From contig NC_068975.1 of the NCBI RefSeq assembly GCF_016808095.1, forward strand, positions 24,311,501 through 24,375,500: a stretch of DNA of 64,000 nucleotides, written 5' to 3'. Of the stretch, positions 18,460 through 31,849 are shown piece by piece. The stretch is from Vigna angularis. Its lineage: Eukaryota; Streptophyta; Magnoliopsida; Fabales; Fabaceae. The position numbers and the translations under genes are program-made. Each line of letters starts with the position of its first letter. Positions within the stretch are counted from its first letter, which is position 1. A model generated the notes under the pieces. That model was not told the DNA's origin. It searched no databases and worked only from the letters and a program-made list of their open reading frames with translations.

Positions 18460-18812
18460 AATTCACACAGCAATTGCCAAATTCTTTTCGTAACCAGCAT
18501 CATTCACATATTCTATATATATAATCAACGTAAATGTAAAAATATCTTTCGTTACACCAATTCCAAAAACATCAAAAAAATCACAATTCCTTCTTAATAA
18601 AATAATTTTCAGTAAAAATATCTTCCCTTACACCAATTCGGAAAACATTAAAAGAAATCACAATACCTTAATAAAATAATTTTCAACATCACCAAAAATC
18701 ACATATTCACATTAAAGAAAAACCCAGTTGACTCTCCTTATAACATCATCACAAACAATTAATCAAGACAGTCAAAATCATACACCATAAATAATAAGGA
18801 TAGTTTTTCTTA
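17671..18812. other. AT-rich spacer with microsatellite and short tandem duplication
   Basis: It contains a pure (TA)27 microsatellite at 18401-18454. A tandem duplication of about 75 bp lies at about 18535-18683, each copy containing AAAATATCTT and TTACACCAATTC. No credible gene is seen. Confidence 0.6.
18401..18454. repeat. (TA)27 microsatellite
   Basis: This is an uninterrupted alternating TA run of 54 bp. Confidence 0.98.
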
Positions 18813-19015
18813 CACTACAAAAAAAAAATTATATTTTCTGAGATTATTTTTCGGAGGTTATAAAAACTTCCATAAAAACATGATTTAGGAAGTTCTCTCA
18901 AAACTTGTTAACTCAAAGCCAATAAAAACAGGCGTTTTAACTTTTTTTTTAAGAGGTTAATTAACTACACAAATTATAATACATTTTTTACTTTCTGACT
19001 TTTAGATTATAATAG

Positions 19016-19619
19016 GTCATCGAAGCTGATATTGAGATGTTTGGAGCAAACTATCGGGGATCTAAATCAGAAAAAAATGATTTGATTGACCTCTACAAGA
19101 AATACGAGTAAAATGAATAGGTAGAGACATTGTGATTAGCAAGAACGTTTTGTCAGATAAAGGATTCCAGCTTGATATCTGGTAAACTTCCCTCCCTTTG
19201 CGGGTTATTCTATTCAATGCTTTGTTCAGGTCCTAAACTTGATTCACACCAATTCAAGGATATTCTTGTTGAGACTACAGCTGCTGGTAAGAATATCACA
19301 ATCTATTTCTTGTCCAATTTTATACCAAACATCTGATGTAGACATGGGTTTCACTGATAAAAAGAACTGTATTGAATTTTGAATAGTTGGGATGGATCTT
19401 GAAGCTGATAACATAATGGGAGATTATGCAATCACCTTTATTTTAAGCAAAGATATTCATCATATTAATACATAGAAATATTTTACTTGGGTTGTTCAAT
19501 TTTCTTGACGCTTGTTCTCCTCTATTCATTCATTTTCTATATCAAAAGCCTACAAGAAATGGGCAAAGAAAATATCAAAAACCAAGCCACCTATCAATCC
19601 CACAAGAAGGCGGACAAAG
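19016..19619 (+). pseudogene. DnaJ homolog subfamily C member 9-like fragment
   Basis: Three exon-like blocks match the region after the J domain of DnaJC9-type proteins. The first is 19016-19110 (EADIEMFGANYRGS then DLIDLYKKYE). The second is about 19203-19286 (SMLCSGPKLDSHQFKDIL, followed by a GTAAG donor). The third is 19548-19619 (AYKKWAKKIS then KPP and RRR). Intron-like sequence is retained between blocks, so capture was from genomic DNA. The J domain itself is absent and stops occur after the first block. Family identification is from memory of the conserved region. Confidence 0.7.
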
Positions 19620-19648
19620 TAAGTTTATCAGCAGCGTTTGATTCAATC

Positions 19649-19837
19649 ACATCAGGATAACACTTCCTCTACAACTGCCTCCTTCAATTTCCCACTGTAA
19701 CACAAACTACGCAAAATGGTGTTATATGTAATAACATCCAAAGCAACACTCATTCTTTCCAAAACCTACAGGGCTTTATTTATATCTCCTGATTTGCGAT
19801 AACCACAAATCAAAACATTGTATGCTATGACATCAGG
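19649..19837 (-). pseudogene. Pentatricopeptide repeat (PPR) gene fragment
   Basis: On the minus strand, from 19837 downward, the frame gives PDVIAYNVLICGYRKSGDI, then a second repeat with LDVITYNTILRSLCYSGKLK, then a frameshifted third YPDV start. This is the P-class PPR spacing and consensus. About two motifs remain, with a stop between them. It is antisense to the DnaJC9-like piece and about 30 bp from it, showing independent capture of two loci. Confidence 0.75.
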
Positions 19838-20812
19838 AATGAATTTATTTGATGAGTTTCTGAATTTGATGGAGAAACAAGTTATATGTTTGTTAGGTCG
19901 TGAAGGAAATGGTAGTTGATTATTGAACTTCTTGTGAGGCTTTAGGTTTTATTACCTTTCCTTTATGTTAGAATTGGAATTTCTTTGGTCTCTCTTGTTA
20001 GTTGAATAGGAAGGTACGTATGACTGTTAATTTGTGGTGTTCATTCTTGATTATACAACGAATTGTCATTACATTCTTGATGCAATGAATAAAATAGTAT
20101 TTTACTTGGTGGCTTTGTTACATGCTTGCATTAGCATATGCTAACAATAAATATTGGTGAAGTTTACAATCATAGTTGGAAGTACCTATTAAATGTAGTA
20201 AATATTTGTTTAAAAGTTGAAACTGAAATAAGATGATGTTTTCTGGTGATTTTATTTAGGTCATTAACATTAGCTCATCTGTTTTCAATTGACCTCATTT
20301 TTTTTTACCATGCTAGAAGTTTTAGTCAATCTTACAATGTTCCTTAAATATGATGTATTTTTTTTTATATTTATATTGTAATTATCAATAAATGTACTTT
20401 ATCTTAAATTATCAATAAAATTAATTTTGATTCATTTTTGTGTACTTTACAATTTTATATATTTTATTTATTTGTTACTATAAAAACAAATTTCATTAAA
20501 TTAAGAAATTATAATTGTAGGTGAGTAATTATAAATAAAGGAGGTTTCAAATCTCTATAAAATAATAATTACTCATAAAAGAGGTTAAAATCATTCACAC
20601 AAAAAACCTTCCAATATATATCTAATACCCAAGAGTTATAAAAAATTTCCGCAAATTGATTCCACGACTCTAACTGGGAAAGTTTGAGAAACCCCGCAAA
20701 TTAATTTGTGAAGAATAGAAACTTTCGTAAATTAAAAAAAAAATCTCCACTAAATAACAGTTTTTTATAGTATTACTTGGGCTTCTCGCTAAACAATACT
20801 CTTTACTCAATC

Positions 20813-21205
20813 AAATCCTAAACCCTAACCATAAACTTAAATCTAGACCCTAATCCTAAACTTGACCCCAACCATAAATGGTAACTCTAACCATAATCTT
20901 AACCTAAACCCTAAACCTTAATTCTAACCCCTAAACACTAAACCATAAAACATAACCCTTAACCTAAACCCTAATTCTAAGCCATGAAGCCTAAAACCTA
21001 AACATAACCTTACTAAACTCTAATTCTAACTCTAACCATAACCCTAAACCATAAACTCTAAATGAAAAACCCTACCATTAACTTTAACACTAAACCCTAA
21101 CCATAACTCTAACTTTAACCTTACCCTTAATCCTTAATCCTTAACCCTTAACGTTAAATCATAAACCATAAGTCATAAATCATAGCTCTAACCCTAACAA
21201 AATAG
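20813..21205. repeat. Degenerate telomere-like array, block 3
   Basis: The block again consists of CCCTAAA-family units, heavily mutated, beginning about 40 bp after the end of the gene-carrying CACTA-like element. Confidence 0.82.
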
Positions 21206-21995
21206 TTGTAATTTATTTTATACTAAAAGATTTATTCACAGTTCATAAAATTCAATATATTTAACATACACATAGAATCATCTATATAAAACTATCATAA
21301 TGAAATAATAAAAAACTTATTAAGACAATTAAGTTTAGAAACCCTCTATAATATATATACTTTAGTAGGTGATTTTTTAGACTTTCACTAGTCAAATATA
21401 GATACTTTATTTAAATTTAACATTACTATAGTCGTTACTTAGTAGGTGTTTTTTACACTTTTCACTAGTCAAATATCATAAATATATAAATATAAAAAAA
21501 ATTATAAGAAAAAAAATTATAAATATATAAATAATATTAAAATTATTATCTCAAACATATAGGATATATATGATGTATCATAATACCTGAAATTTTTATT
21601 TATCATCGCTTAATATAAAGAATAAAAAACTTTGAAAAAAATAAAAAACTTTTAAGTGTGATGAAAATAAAAATAAATTAAAAAATGTATAGAATTGCGG
21701 ATGGATGTCCCCCCTTCCATCACACTTGGAGTTCGCAGCCTACTCCACAATATCGGTATTCAAAAGCTAAGATTCGTAAAAAAAAGTTATCACAAAATTC
21801 GATAAAAACAATTACTATTTAAATATATATAACTTCCCATAATTAATTATTAAATAAATAACGACTTTTAGGTTATATTCTAGGGTTACAATTTTATTAT
21901 ATATGTTTTTTTCATTCCATCGAAGATCAATTTGATAGTATAAACACTTATGACCTTTCTTTTTTATTATGTGATAATTATTCTTCTTGCATTAC
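21206..21995. other. AT-rich spacer
   Basis: No gene is seen. A phrase with TAGTAGGTGATTTTTTAGACTTT recurs imperfectly near 21364 and 21446, giving a short duplicated block. Confidence 0.5.
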
Positions 21996-24252
21996 TGTCA
22001 GAACTCATTAAAAACACATCCAAAAATTTCAAGTAGTGGGATCTATGTGTCAAGAAGTGAGTGAGCGTCTCAGTTAGTGGAGAACAGATGGTTGCAGGAG
22101 AGTGGTCGTTCGTTTTGGGCGACGGCAGTATTTAAGGCCAAATTTCAAATGTTGTGCTACTTCTCTGCATGACTTTCTTCTTCCCCATCCTGCTGAAACC
22201 ATTTTCTCCTTCTTCTCTCTAAAATCTCCTCCTTCTCTCTAAGAAAACCTCACCATTTCTTCTTTCGATCACCTCTCTGGCACCGTTGGAACACTCCCGA
22301 CGTCAAGAGCTTCCATTTAAACCGATCGGTTTATGATTCTGAGTCGATGAGTCTCTTTCTCTCTAGTGCGTTCGTTTAAGTCTTGCATGCAACCCTCTTT
22401 TTCTGGTTGCCTTAGTAGATAGTATAATTCTGAGCGTTTCTGATTTTCTGTTGGTCTAGTGCTCCAAAACGGGAGTGTCGAACGTTAGTTCTTTGGTAGA
22501 GGGGAGCTCTATTATGCTTCGTTGAGCGTTCGATTACGTATAGAGGAAAGGGAAACTTATATAATTTGATTTAAATTCTTGTTTGAACATTGGCATGTTT
22601 GCATGATACGTTGTTTGATTATTTGATGAATATGAGATATGTGTTCACTGCTTGTTTGGACATGTGGATGGATGAATGATGCATGTGGTGAATTAAGTTG
22701 AGATAGGAATTGATCGTCAACTGTAGTATTCTGAGTAAAGGTGGTAATCTGGTCGAGCGTCCGTCTATATTAGGTTCTCTTATACAAGGAATTATGGTAA
22801 TAACGAGCGTGTTATAATATTAGAATGTAAATATGAGTGATCAGCCTAAGTGTGGTTCTCCTTTAGACTTCCTGAACAGTTTAGTTAACGTGTCATATAC
22901 TACTCAAGGTCGTAGACGTTATCGTTCTTTTCATTCATAATAAGTGGTGGCTCAGCTGTATATATATTAATTCGTTTTCTGTGAGTTTATTAGCGATCAG
23001 TCTTGGACCAATCTTTCAGTCTCAGTAGCGCTTGTTCCTGATAAGCACTTGGTCTTGGACCAGCGCTCGTCCAATAGTGTTCGGTTTCTATAGGGCTCGG
23101 TCTTAAACCAAGCGCTGGGTCTTGTTTTCTTTAATATATTATTACTGTGCTTAAAATCAGAGTCTTCATTCAAACTAGATAGTGTTCGTTACTCCATAGT
23201 TTCTCATCAGTATTAGTATTTAGTGTAAATCAGTGTTGGTCTTTAAAAGGTGTTCGGCCTAGAGTCTTAGTACTCGACCTAGGCTTCGTGACGTCCGGTT
23301 GAACTTTTAGGAGTCTGTTTATTGAAGTAGCTGAGTAGCGCTCAGTCTTGTTAGTCTCTAAGAAGCGTTATTCCAGTCGTACTTGGACTATGATAAGAGC
23401 GTATGATCTTATTTTATTTGATTGTATGGATGATTAAGTATGAGGAAAATTGAGATGTGATGTGTATGAAATAGTGGATTATGAACGAGTATTCCGGGGA
23501 GGAATATCTCAGAAAGTGGTTATTGATTGGTAAAGTATGAGTGTGGGCAAAGCTTAGCGGGTGTTCATCCTGATATTCCATGATTACTCGTTCTCATGTA
23601 GAGAGGCATAAATCACGTGTGGGAATGGTAGGAGGTCCTAGTCCATAAGGTTAACTTGGACGGAACGGATCAACCTCGGGTGACAGCTGTTGAGGGTATC
23701 CCAGTTACTACATCACCCGGGTACACGAACGTCATAGCTACACAAGATTCATACAGTCCGGACAGTCAGAGTCATGTGGTCGTTTTTGCATGCCTTGAAT
23801 ATATGAATGATTGATTTGAGTGTCGTTGGTTTATTTATGAATGTTGTTTGTTGTTATGGAAGAAATTAAATTACATAAGTTTACCCTGTTTATCATTTTG
23901 TCTGTGTTGTCTGTCCTATCGTTGTGCTGTTGCAATGATCATTCATGTGGATGTGAGCAGAAGGAAAAGAACTACTGGAAGAAGTGTTGGAAGATGCAAC
24001 GGATGTGAAGGTCGAACCTTGAAAGCATTCGGTCTGGTGTTGGCATTATCTTTTGTAAAAACTGTGCGGTATTAATATATTTTTGGTAAACGTTCGGTCT
24101 GGTAGTAGCTAGCGTTAATTTTTAAATTCTTTGCTGTTATGTAAGGCCATTGGGCCGTAATGGTATATCGCCAAGCGTTGAACTGATCTGTAATATTGTT
24201 AACATGTAATTATTCTCTATATAGTTTTACACTGTATTCTTGGGATGTTACA
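21996..24252 (+). mobile_element. Possible solo LTR of about 2.26 kb
   Basis: The stretch is markedly less AT-rich than its surroundings and has no long ORF. It starts TGTCAGAACTC and ends GGGATGTTACA, the latter a frequent plant LTR terminus. Flanks are ATTAC (21991-21995) and ATTAT (24253-24257), four of five matching. It includes a TATTTAAGG promoter-like box at about 22129 followed by a CT-rich leader-like stretch, and many repeats of AGCGCT/CGGTCTTGGACCA-type words around 22980-23130. It could instead be a non-coding gene. The left border is uncertain. Confidence 0.4.
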
Positions 24253-27200
24253 ATTATGACTTTTACCATAATATTGTTTATAGATTAAATAATTTTGTAG
24301 ATCGGGTTTTACTTAATTTTCCACATGTTATATTCCGTGTGCTAATATTTACTACATTTAAATGTTAAATGTATGTCTAAAATTGTTTTTGTTTCCAAAC
24401 TATAAGAAAAAAACATTGAAAAAACTATTCCAACTGATAAAAAAGCTGTATATCGGATATTTAAAATAATGAAGTAATTATTTCTTAGAAAAATTGTTGA
24501 TTCGTGTAATAATCGCTCAATACAGGGGTAGTTGCATAATTCGAAACTATAAGTTAATAATGTAAATTTCAAAATGAATTAAGAAAATGAGAAAGAAAAA
24601 TGATTTGGGAACTAGATAACTTTACGTATAATAGATTAAATTGATAGCTCATTTAAGAAAAACTAAGAGATATCAAAATGATTGTTTTAGTAATGCCAAT
24701 TGAGCATTTGTTTTTTCTCTAAATGCTTAAATATTATACTTTTGGGAGCAATTAATGCCACCAATTTGAAGATGTCGTGTAGATACTTTGACTTTGTTCA
24801 TCGTGGGCTCATGTTTTATTCAATGTGATTTCAAATTTGTGTACTTTGTAATAAATAATCTACAATTTCTTTTATTTCAAATTATATATTTTTAAATATA
24901 AATAAAAAACATATTTTTGATTGTATAATTTAAAATATAAATATATTTTGGATTTTACAATCTTAAATATGTTTTTTATATTTTAGAATGTAAAGATTGA
25001 TATTATAAATTGTTGAAATATAAAATAAAAAATGAATTTTATATTTTATATTTGAAAATATAAAATTTACATCATTGATTGCATCATTTGAGATATAAGA
25101 ATTTATGGGAAAGTAGAAAGAAATATAAGAAAACCAATTCATTCGAACTAAGCTTAAAGGTAAAGATTTTTTTTTAATGAAGGTATTAAAAAGAATCGAT
25201 AGCATAAGTAAATTTATTTTCTGAATAGTCGTACTTGATAATTTTGATTTAAAAACAGTTTTTCTTTTTTCTTTTTAATTTTTAATCCTTGAAAACAATA
25301 ATCATACAACAATTTATAATACAATTGTGAACAAAAATATAATATTAGCTATTGTAAGAAACACAGGTTTTGTAAAACCATAGAACTTCATTCATAATAT
25401 TAAAAATCACGTTTAAAATTTAAAAGAGGTACGAGTTTAGAAACATATGATGTTTTGTATGTTTGATAAGATGACGATTTAAGAACTAAATCATCACACA
25501 AGAGTAAAACAGAAAGAGGTTGGGAATGTTTTGTTGTATGTACATTACAAAAATTAATGTTGCACATGTAATTATTTTCAATATCTGCCACCAATTCATA
25601 TACTATAATTGTTTACAATAAATACATGGTGCCTAAACTATACTTAAATGGTAGGGGCAAAAGTGTCCATCATTACTATCATCACACGGAAAGAATGAGG
25701 TCCCAACCACCAGAGAGAATTATATTTTTAGAATTTTATGTTTATAATAATAACAATTAAATTTAAATTTATTTTAGTTTATTTTATAAATTGCATTGTT
25801 TAATTTAATAAATATTAAAACACACAATTAAATATAATAAATAATAAATATATATAGGGAGAGTAAAAATTTGAAATCTTTTTTTATGTTTTTTCTTTAC
25901 CATCTCTTTATCTTTAAGTAGTAAAACATAAATTTATTATTGTCTCTCTTTATTTCTCATATTGATCAATTTCTGAAATGAAAAGTAATTCTTTACTGAC
26001 TCTTTGACAATAAAATATTAGTTTTATAGTATAGTAATTCTGATATGTAAATTTTTACTGTTTCTTATGTACTTTTTTTAATATGCAAAAAATATTAAGA
26101 ATTTAAATAGTTATATTTCAGCTTCTTTTAAAAAGCGATTTTTTTATAATTATATTAAAATATACATTATTTTTGCTTCATAAATAAAATTATATATTAT
26201 TTTAACTCTTAACCTTTATTTATTTATTAACATAAAAATGAGAGTTGAATATTAAAAAATACGATAAATTGTATATTGTAGATTCTAGAATCTAGGAGCA
26301 TTAGAGGGAAGTTGAAAGCAAATGTTAAAGTTTGTTGTTGAAATTTGAAAGAAAGAATTTAAAATTGGGATGAGAAAAAGTGTTGGGAGGTTTCTTGGAA
26401 GGTAGAGTTTTGGATTTTGGTTTTAATGAAACATTAATTTGGTTGTTTTTATGTACTTGTTTTCTTCCAAACTCCATTCATTTTGGCTCTTCTCCTAAAC
26501 ACTATTCTCAATCACTGTTCCTGAAATTTCCTCTTAAGTCCCACTTTTCAACATTTACTCTCTTTTTTTCTTTCACGTGTATCTCATGCTACTCCCTTCA
26601 TTCAAACCCACTTTTGTTTTCCACACGAACATTGCTCTAAATTTAATAAAATTTTCTTTCATAAATTCCATTAAAATTTAGTTAAATATAAATTATTTAT
26701 ACTTTTCACTTTTAATTTATATTTTGGTATGAGTTAAGATTAACTATTTGGCTTGTATTTTATGATCTAAAGTTCAAAAGTTGTTTAAAAGTATTATATT
26801 GAGCTGTTCGTTTGGAGGATATATTCAAAAAGTATTTTAATATCAAAGTTACTTCAACGTTTGATAATTGGTAATTAATGTAACAGTGAATAAATGTACC
26901 TTATCTCGTAATTTCAAACCTCTATTTATAGATTTAGAAGTGAGTTTTTGATTAACCTTTGCCTAATTGCAAGTAATTATACTTTATTTTTAAATTAATC
27001 AACATTATGGTTAATGTGTTTTGATTCATGACCGACTGATTTGTTTGGTAATCGGTCAAGTTCACTAATGACTCGCTAAATAATTTAATCAATAATTAAC
27101 CATCTGATCTATAACTGACCAAACAGTTATATGGTACAATTGATAATATACAAGTTATACCATACAATAAAACTGCATATTATTAAATAAAAAAATATTT

Positions 27201-30200
27201 TTTTACACCAATATTTAGAGGTATTTTGATTATAAAAAAATAACTTTTTATTTGTAAAGAACGAGGGAGATTGAAAAATAAAATAACGAAAATATAAATT
27301 GTGTGTAAAAATGTATTGAATATCAAAATAATAGTAATAGTTAAACAATGATAATTTGGGTTTGAGTCTTCAATTGTGGGACCACAAGAATGGTCTCTTC
27401 AAAATGAAGGAACAGTGAAAGTCGGCATCTTCCCCAATTTCCAATTATTTGATTTCATGTCCCAAAAATAAGCCTATCAGAAAGTCTAAATTTTAAATTA
27501 TTTTTACCATTATTTTTTATGAAAATAATAATATGTATTTTTCAATTAAATATAAATAATGTTTACAAAAGTTTGTTTAAGTGTGTATTACATATACTTG
27601 GCCTACCTGATCTGATGCAGAACACAACTACTCGCATTAAAAAAAGTTTGCTATTACCTTCGCAGAACCTTCCTTCCTTTATCCCCTTATGCACTTTTCA
27701 AAATTTATTATTCCTTTCAATTGCATTTAGTTTCTTTTTATTTATTACAAAGTTGCATATTTTGTTAGGTTAAATATTGATTTTATTTAAAAAAAAATTA
27801 TAATTATTGTTAATATAATGAGTTTTTATACGATTCAAATACAAACATTTCAGTAGATATGTTATTAAATATTTTATCACTGATCACGTTTTCTCAAATT
27901 GTTTTCAAAATGTATTTTGTTTTGTTTTTGTTGAATAATCTTTGAAAGTGTTGTCACCTTTAGGTATGTGGTTTGTCCCCTTGTACCTCTCACGTCATTC
28001 AAAGCCTAAAATAGCCTTTTTCTTAGTGGATCTATTTATTTACTAGAGCCGGCATAAACACTTCTAATTTATAGGTCAACTCATATTATTACAACTTGGG
28101 TTAGATTAAAACCTTTTTTAAAAAATATTTATAATGTGTAAAAATTTGAATCTCATCTATATGTGGTTGATTGAATGTTAAAAATTACACCCTAAACATT
28201 AACTAAAAATCTTAATTACAAAAGTAATTTGAATTAAAGCATGAATTCTTCAACTTATTATTTATGATGTGAAAATTTGGAGTAGACAGATAAACTAAAA
28301 TAATTTTACAACCTAAAATAAAAGTTTAAGTTTATAAAAATTGACAAATAAAGTTGGGTTGACATTTTTTTTTTATTTTTTAAATATGTAATATTAAAAT
28401 TTTAAGTTTTGATTGTGGAATCTTAAGTTTTACATATAACAAAAACTAAAAAATGGATTTTTTTTTATTTTAAAATTTATGTAAATCTATATTTTTAATA
28501 ATCTACTAATTCATGTGGGTCAATTTGAATTAATGTTTTTTTTAATTATATGTTAAGTGATACAAGGGAAATCCGGTATTTTATAAGATGGGTCAATCTA
28601 TTACTATTTTTTTAAGAAAAATAATGTAAAATGTGATAATTTATCTTCATTCGTAAAGAGAGCTTAAATTAACCTTTTTCACTAGTAAAACCACATTATG
28701 TCGAACCATATAAGTTAATCTAAGTCTATGGAATAAATAATGTTGTTCTTTAATCAATACTACTAATAGGAGTTTTAGCTGGATTAAATATTTAAAGAAA
28801 CCCTTATACTGTATATAATAATATTACCACTTTCTAAAAAAAATTGAAAAAACCAAACATTAATGTTATAACATTTATTTTATTTATATGACTGTTCAGT
28901 TAACCACAAATAAAACAATCAATCTTTATTCTTTATTCTTTATTCAGATTATTCAATGAGTTATCAATGAAAATATGTCATAAATAAACACATTTTGATA
29001 GGTGGTTACCTAAAATTGATCCTTCCTTAGTCTATTACTAATTAAAAACTTACTCTAAAACCTATAAGTAAATATTTGAAGTAAGGAAATAAGTGATCTT
29101 GTATTTATTGTGCCATTAATTTTTAATTATCAATATTAAATTGACTTTGACATCAGATTATCTTCTACAAATACTTTCTGAACCATTTAGACAAACCATT
29201 AAACTTAAAACATCAAACTTCAAAACAATTTTCACATTGAATAACATTATAATTTGGACTCTTAACATTAATTATACATCTCCAAACACTTATCTATTGA
29301 ATATATGATAGAACATACAAGAATTTGCATGTGGTGTGAATCATTGGAAGCTAAACGTTTGCATAATCACGCTTCTTTTGTTGAATCACATCCTAAATTT
29401 GGTTCAATGAAAAAAATCCTAATGAACAAATTTATGTTATAATGACAAAAGGAGATATTTATTAACCTTAAAAATCTCTTATCATTATCAGCCTAAATCA
29501 TTAAAGCTGACATTGTTCTACATAATCGATATCAGGTATCTAAATTGCATTACTAGCGAAGTTAAATATTAACTAAATATATAATAATAAGCGTAATCTC
29601 TAAAAGAAATAATATCATAATTATTACATTTATCATTTATTATTTTTTGTGATTCTGATATTGACACCAAAATTGGAAGTGAATGAAGTTGTCTGACATT
29701 GCGAATGTAACTTTGTGTATTACATGATGACTTTTCCATCAATATGTTGAGTGACAATGCAACACATACAGTCACATTGCTATATCTTAGGGTGGCCTAT
29801 GTACCCTATAAATAAACTCTTAGTTACTTTTTTTTGCTTGGTCTACCATAAACCAAACCATGAAAAACACAGAAACATGTAATTGAAATTGTAATTATGT
29901 CACATGTACATGTGGTAGATTATTCATTGAAGCAAAGTGATGAAGGGTAGAATAGGAAACACATGAAAATGGTTAGAATGAATAAGGTTTTATGGTGATT
30001 TTGTCTTGTAGTGGAGAATGGATCCAATGAGTGCAGTAAGAGACAAACAAAGGCACCCAATGAACCATTGCCTCTCTATTTCTTATGTCTCTCTATTCTT
30101 AATCTTATCTGCAACTGCAAGCTGCAAAAATCCTATCAATTTATCAATATTCAAATGGACCACTGTATCATATATTTAATGACACTAATTTCATTCTAAA

Positions 30201-31306
30201 CTCAACGAGATAAATAGTAGTTTTGAAAACAACATGTACTTTCGCAAATTTAAGAAAAACAAAACATGTCAAAATTTGGAAGTAATTTTGAAATTATTAA
30301 AATTATTTACAATTCGGTTTTATTAAAGACTGAAGCATATAGATGTTTAGGTTTCGATTGTATGAGAATTGGTGTCCAAAAATTTTCATTAAATTAGAAA
30401 ACATGGTATTTTTAAATTTAATTTTTATACAAAGGTTTAGGTTTAAGTTACTTTTATAATCGAAACATAAAAGTGTTTAGGCTTTGATTTTACGAATAAT
30501 AGAAACTTAAATATTTGCTTAGGGTTATTATTTTTGAAGTTTACTCTCATTCAAAAGCATTTCGTTTTTATTATTATCTTTCTAACTAATTGCTTGTATT
30601 ACAACTAATTGTGAAACAATAATAATAATATTAAATCAAATACTTTCTAACTTTATCTTTTTATATACTAATTGAAATATTATTATCTTTTGTACATAAA
30701 TTCAAGACTATTACACGAATTCCTAAAGTCCATACATTATGTAAGGGTAGCACATATATAAAATTGTCTTATAGTTTTATATATAGATTATGGCTATTCT
30801 GATTGTAGTTTATATAATGTATTGCTTTTAATTGTATAACTTTTCAGGTTTGATATGTAGACTGTGACAAAAACAAAAATAATATTTAAAAAGATGTCTA
30901 CATTAAACTTCAATTATTATTAAAATTAAAGCATAAATATGGTATTAGGTTTGGTTTGATATAATCAAAGCTTAATCACTTTTTAATTTTAAAAATTATT
31001 TAATTTTAAAGATATTAAGCTTTAGTTATTACGGAGCCTAATATATTTTTAAAATTAAATAATTTATTATATTAGAAATGTATTAGGCTTTAGTTATTAA
31101 AAAAAACAAATTCTAATATTTTTTATTTTTCATTATTTAATAATGGTTTCACTTTTAAGTTTCCTCCATAACTAAAACCTCATTGAAAGTAAAAAAAATC
31201 ACCTACATGTGGATATACTTCAAATATTTAACTGAAATACAAGATCAAAAATAGTCGGTATTAAATATTTTTCTTACACTAATAAAAAAATCTTATAAAC
31301 TTATTA
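24253..31306. other. Seven kilobases of AT-rich intergenic DNA
   Basis: I read this stretch on both strands and found no protein-coding region, tRNA or element with clear ends. The open frames here are short, of low complexity and unlike known proteins. It ends at the TTA target duplication of the CACTA element. Confidence 0.6.
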
Positions 31307-31329
31307 CACTAGTGCAGCGAGGGGCTTTT

Positions 31330-31640
31330 ACCGCGGTTCATTTTCACTATACGTCGCGGTTTAAGAACCGCGGCATATTCAGCCGCGGTAGTAAGTCAGA
31401 CACTTTAGGCCGCGGTTATAACCGCGGTATATCGGTTGCCGAATATGCCGCGGTTGTCGTGGGAACCGCTGCCTAAATCCCTTTTTAAAAAAAAAAAAAA
31501 AAATCCCCTATATGCCGCGGTTCAACCGCGGCAAAAGAGGGAACACGATATGCCGCGGTTGGTGTTAAAACCGCGGCCATATGTCTCGTTTTAAAAAAAA
31601 CGAAGAACTATATGCCGCGGTTGTGGTTAGAACCGCGGCA
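31330..31640. repeat. CACTA subterminal repeats, left (3') side
   Basis: Twelve CCGCGG cores occur, mostly as TATGCCGCGGTT facing AACCGCGGCATA to form short inverted pairs. Subterminal repeats of this kind are the binding sites of TNPA-type proteins in En/Spm. The block is strikingly GC- and CpG-rich in an AT-rich window. Confidence 0.9.
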
Positions 31641-31849
31641 TATTCCCCTGCAGTTTTTTAAAATTGCAGGTCTGTTTTTGTGATATCCACTACCACAAAA
31701 ACAGACCTGCATATAAAAACATGTACACAAATTCAATTTGAACATAACAAACACATGTTCAAATGTAGTTCAACATCAAATAAAGTACAAAGTCTAAGAA
31801 AATTCTATCTAATCAAATGCATTGTTTAAATCTAAGAGCTATTGTATAA

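Larger units (their letters stand above)
18813..20772. mobile_element. CACTA-like element carrying captured gene fragments (1,960 bp)
   Basis: The left end is CACTACAAAAAAAA. The right end reads inward as TACTATAAAAAACT, an imperfect CACTA-type terminal repeat. The element is flanked by 3-bp duplications TTA at 18810-18812 and 20773-20775. Both subterminal zones contain repeated motifs such as GAGGTT with A-rich stretches, and GCAAATT. The centre holds pieces of at least two unrelated host genes (a DnaJC9-like gene and a PPR gene), so it is a Pack-type element. It encodes no transposase and must rely on one supplied in trans. The end mismatch leaves some doubt about the exact right boundary. 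Confidence 0.72.

Noticed and set aside
19380..19440. Oligoribonuclease-like fragment in the CACTA-like element
   Set aside because: Only about ten residues look similar, too little to annotate. It is mentioned only as a possible third capture.
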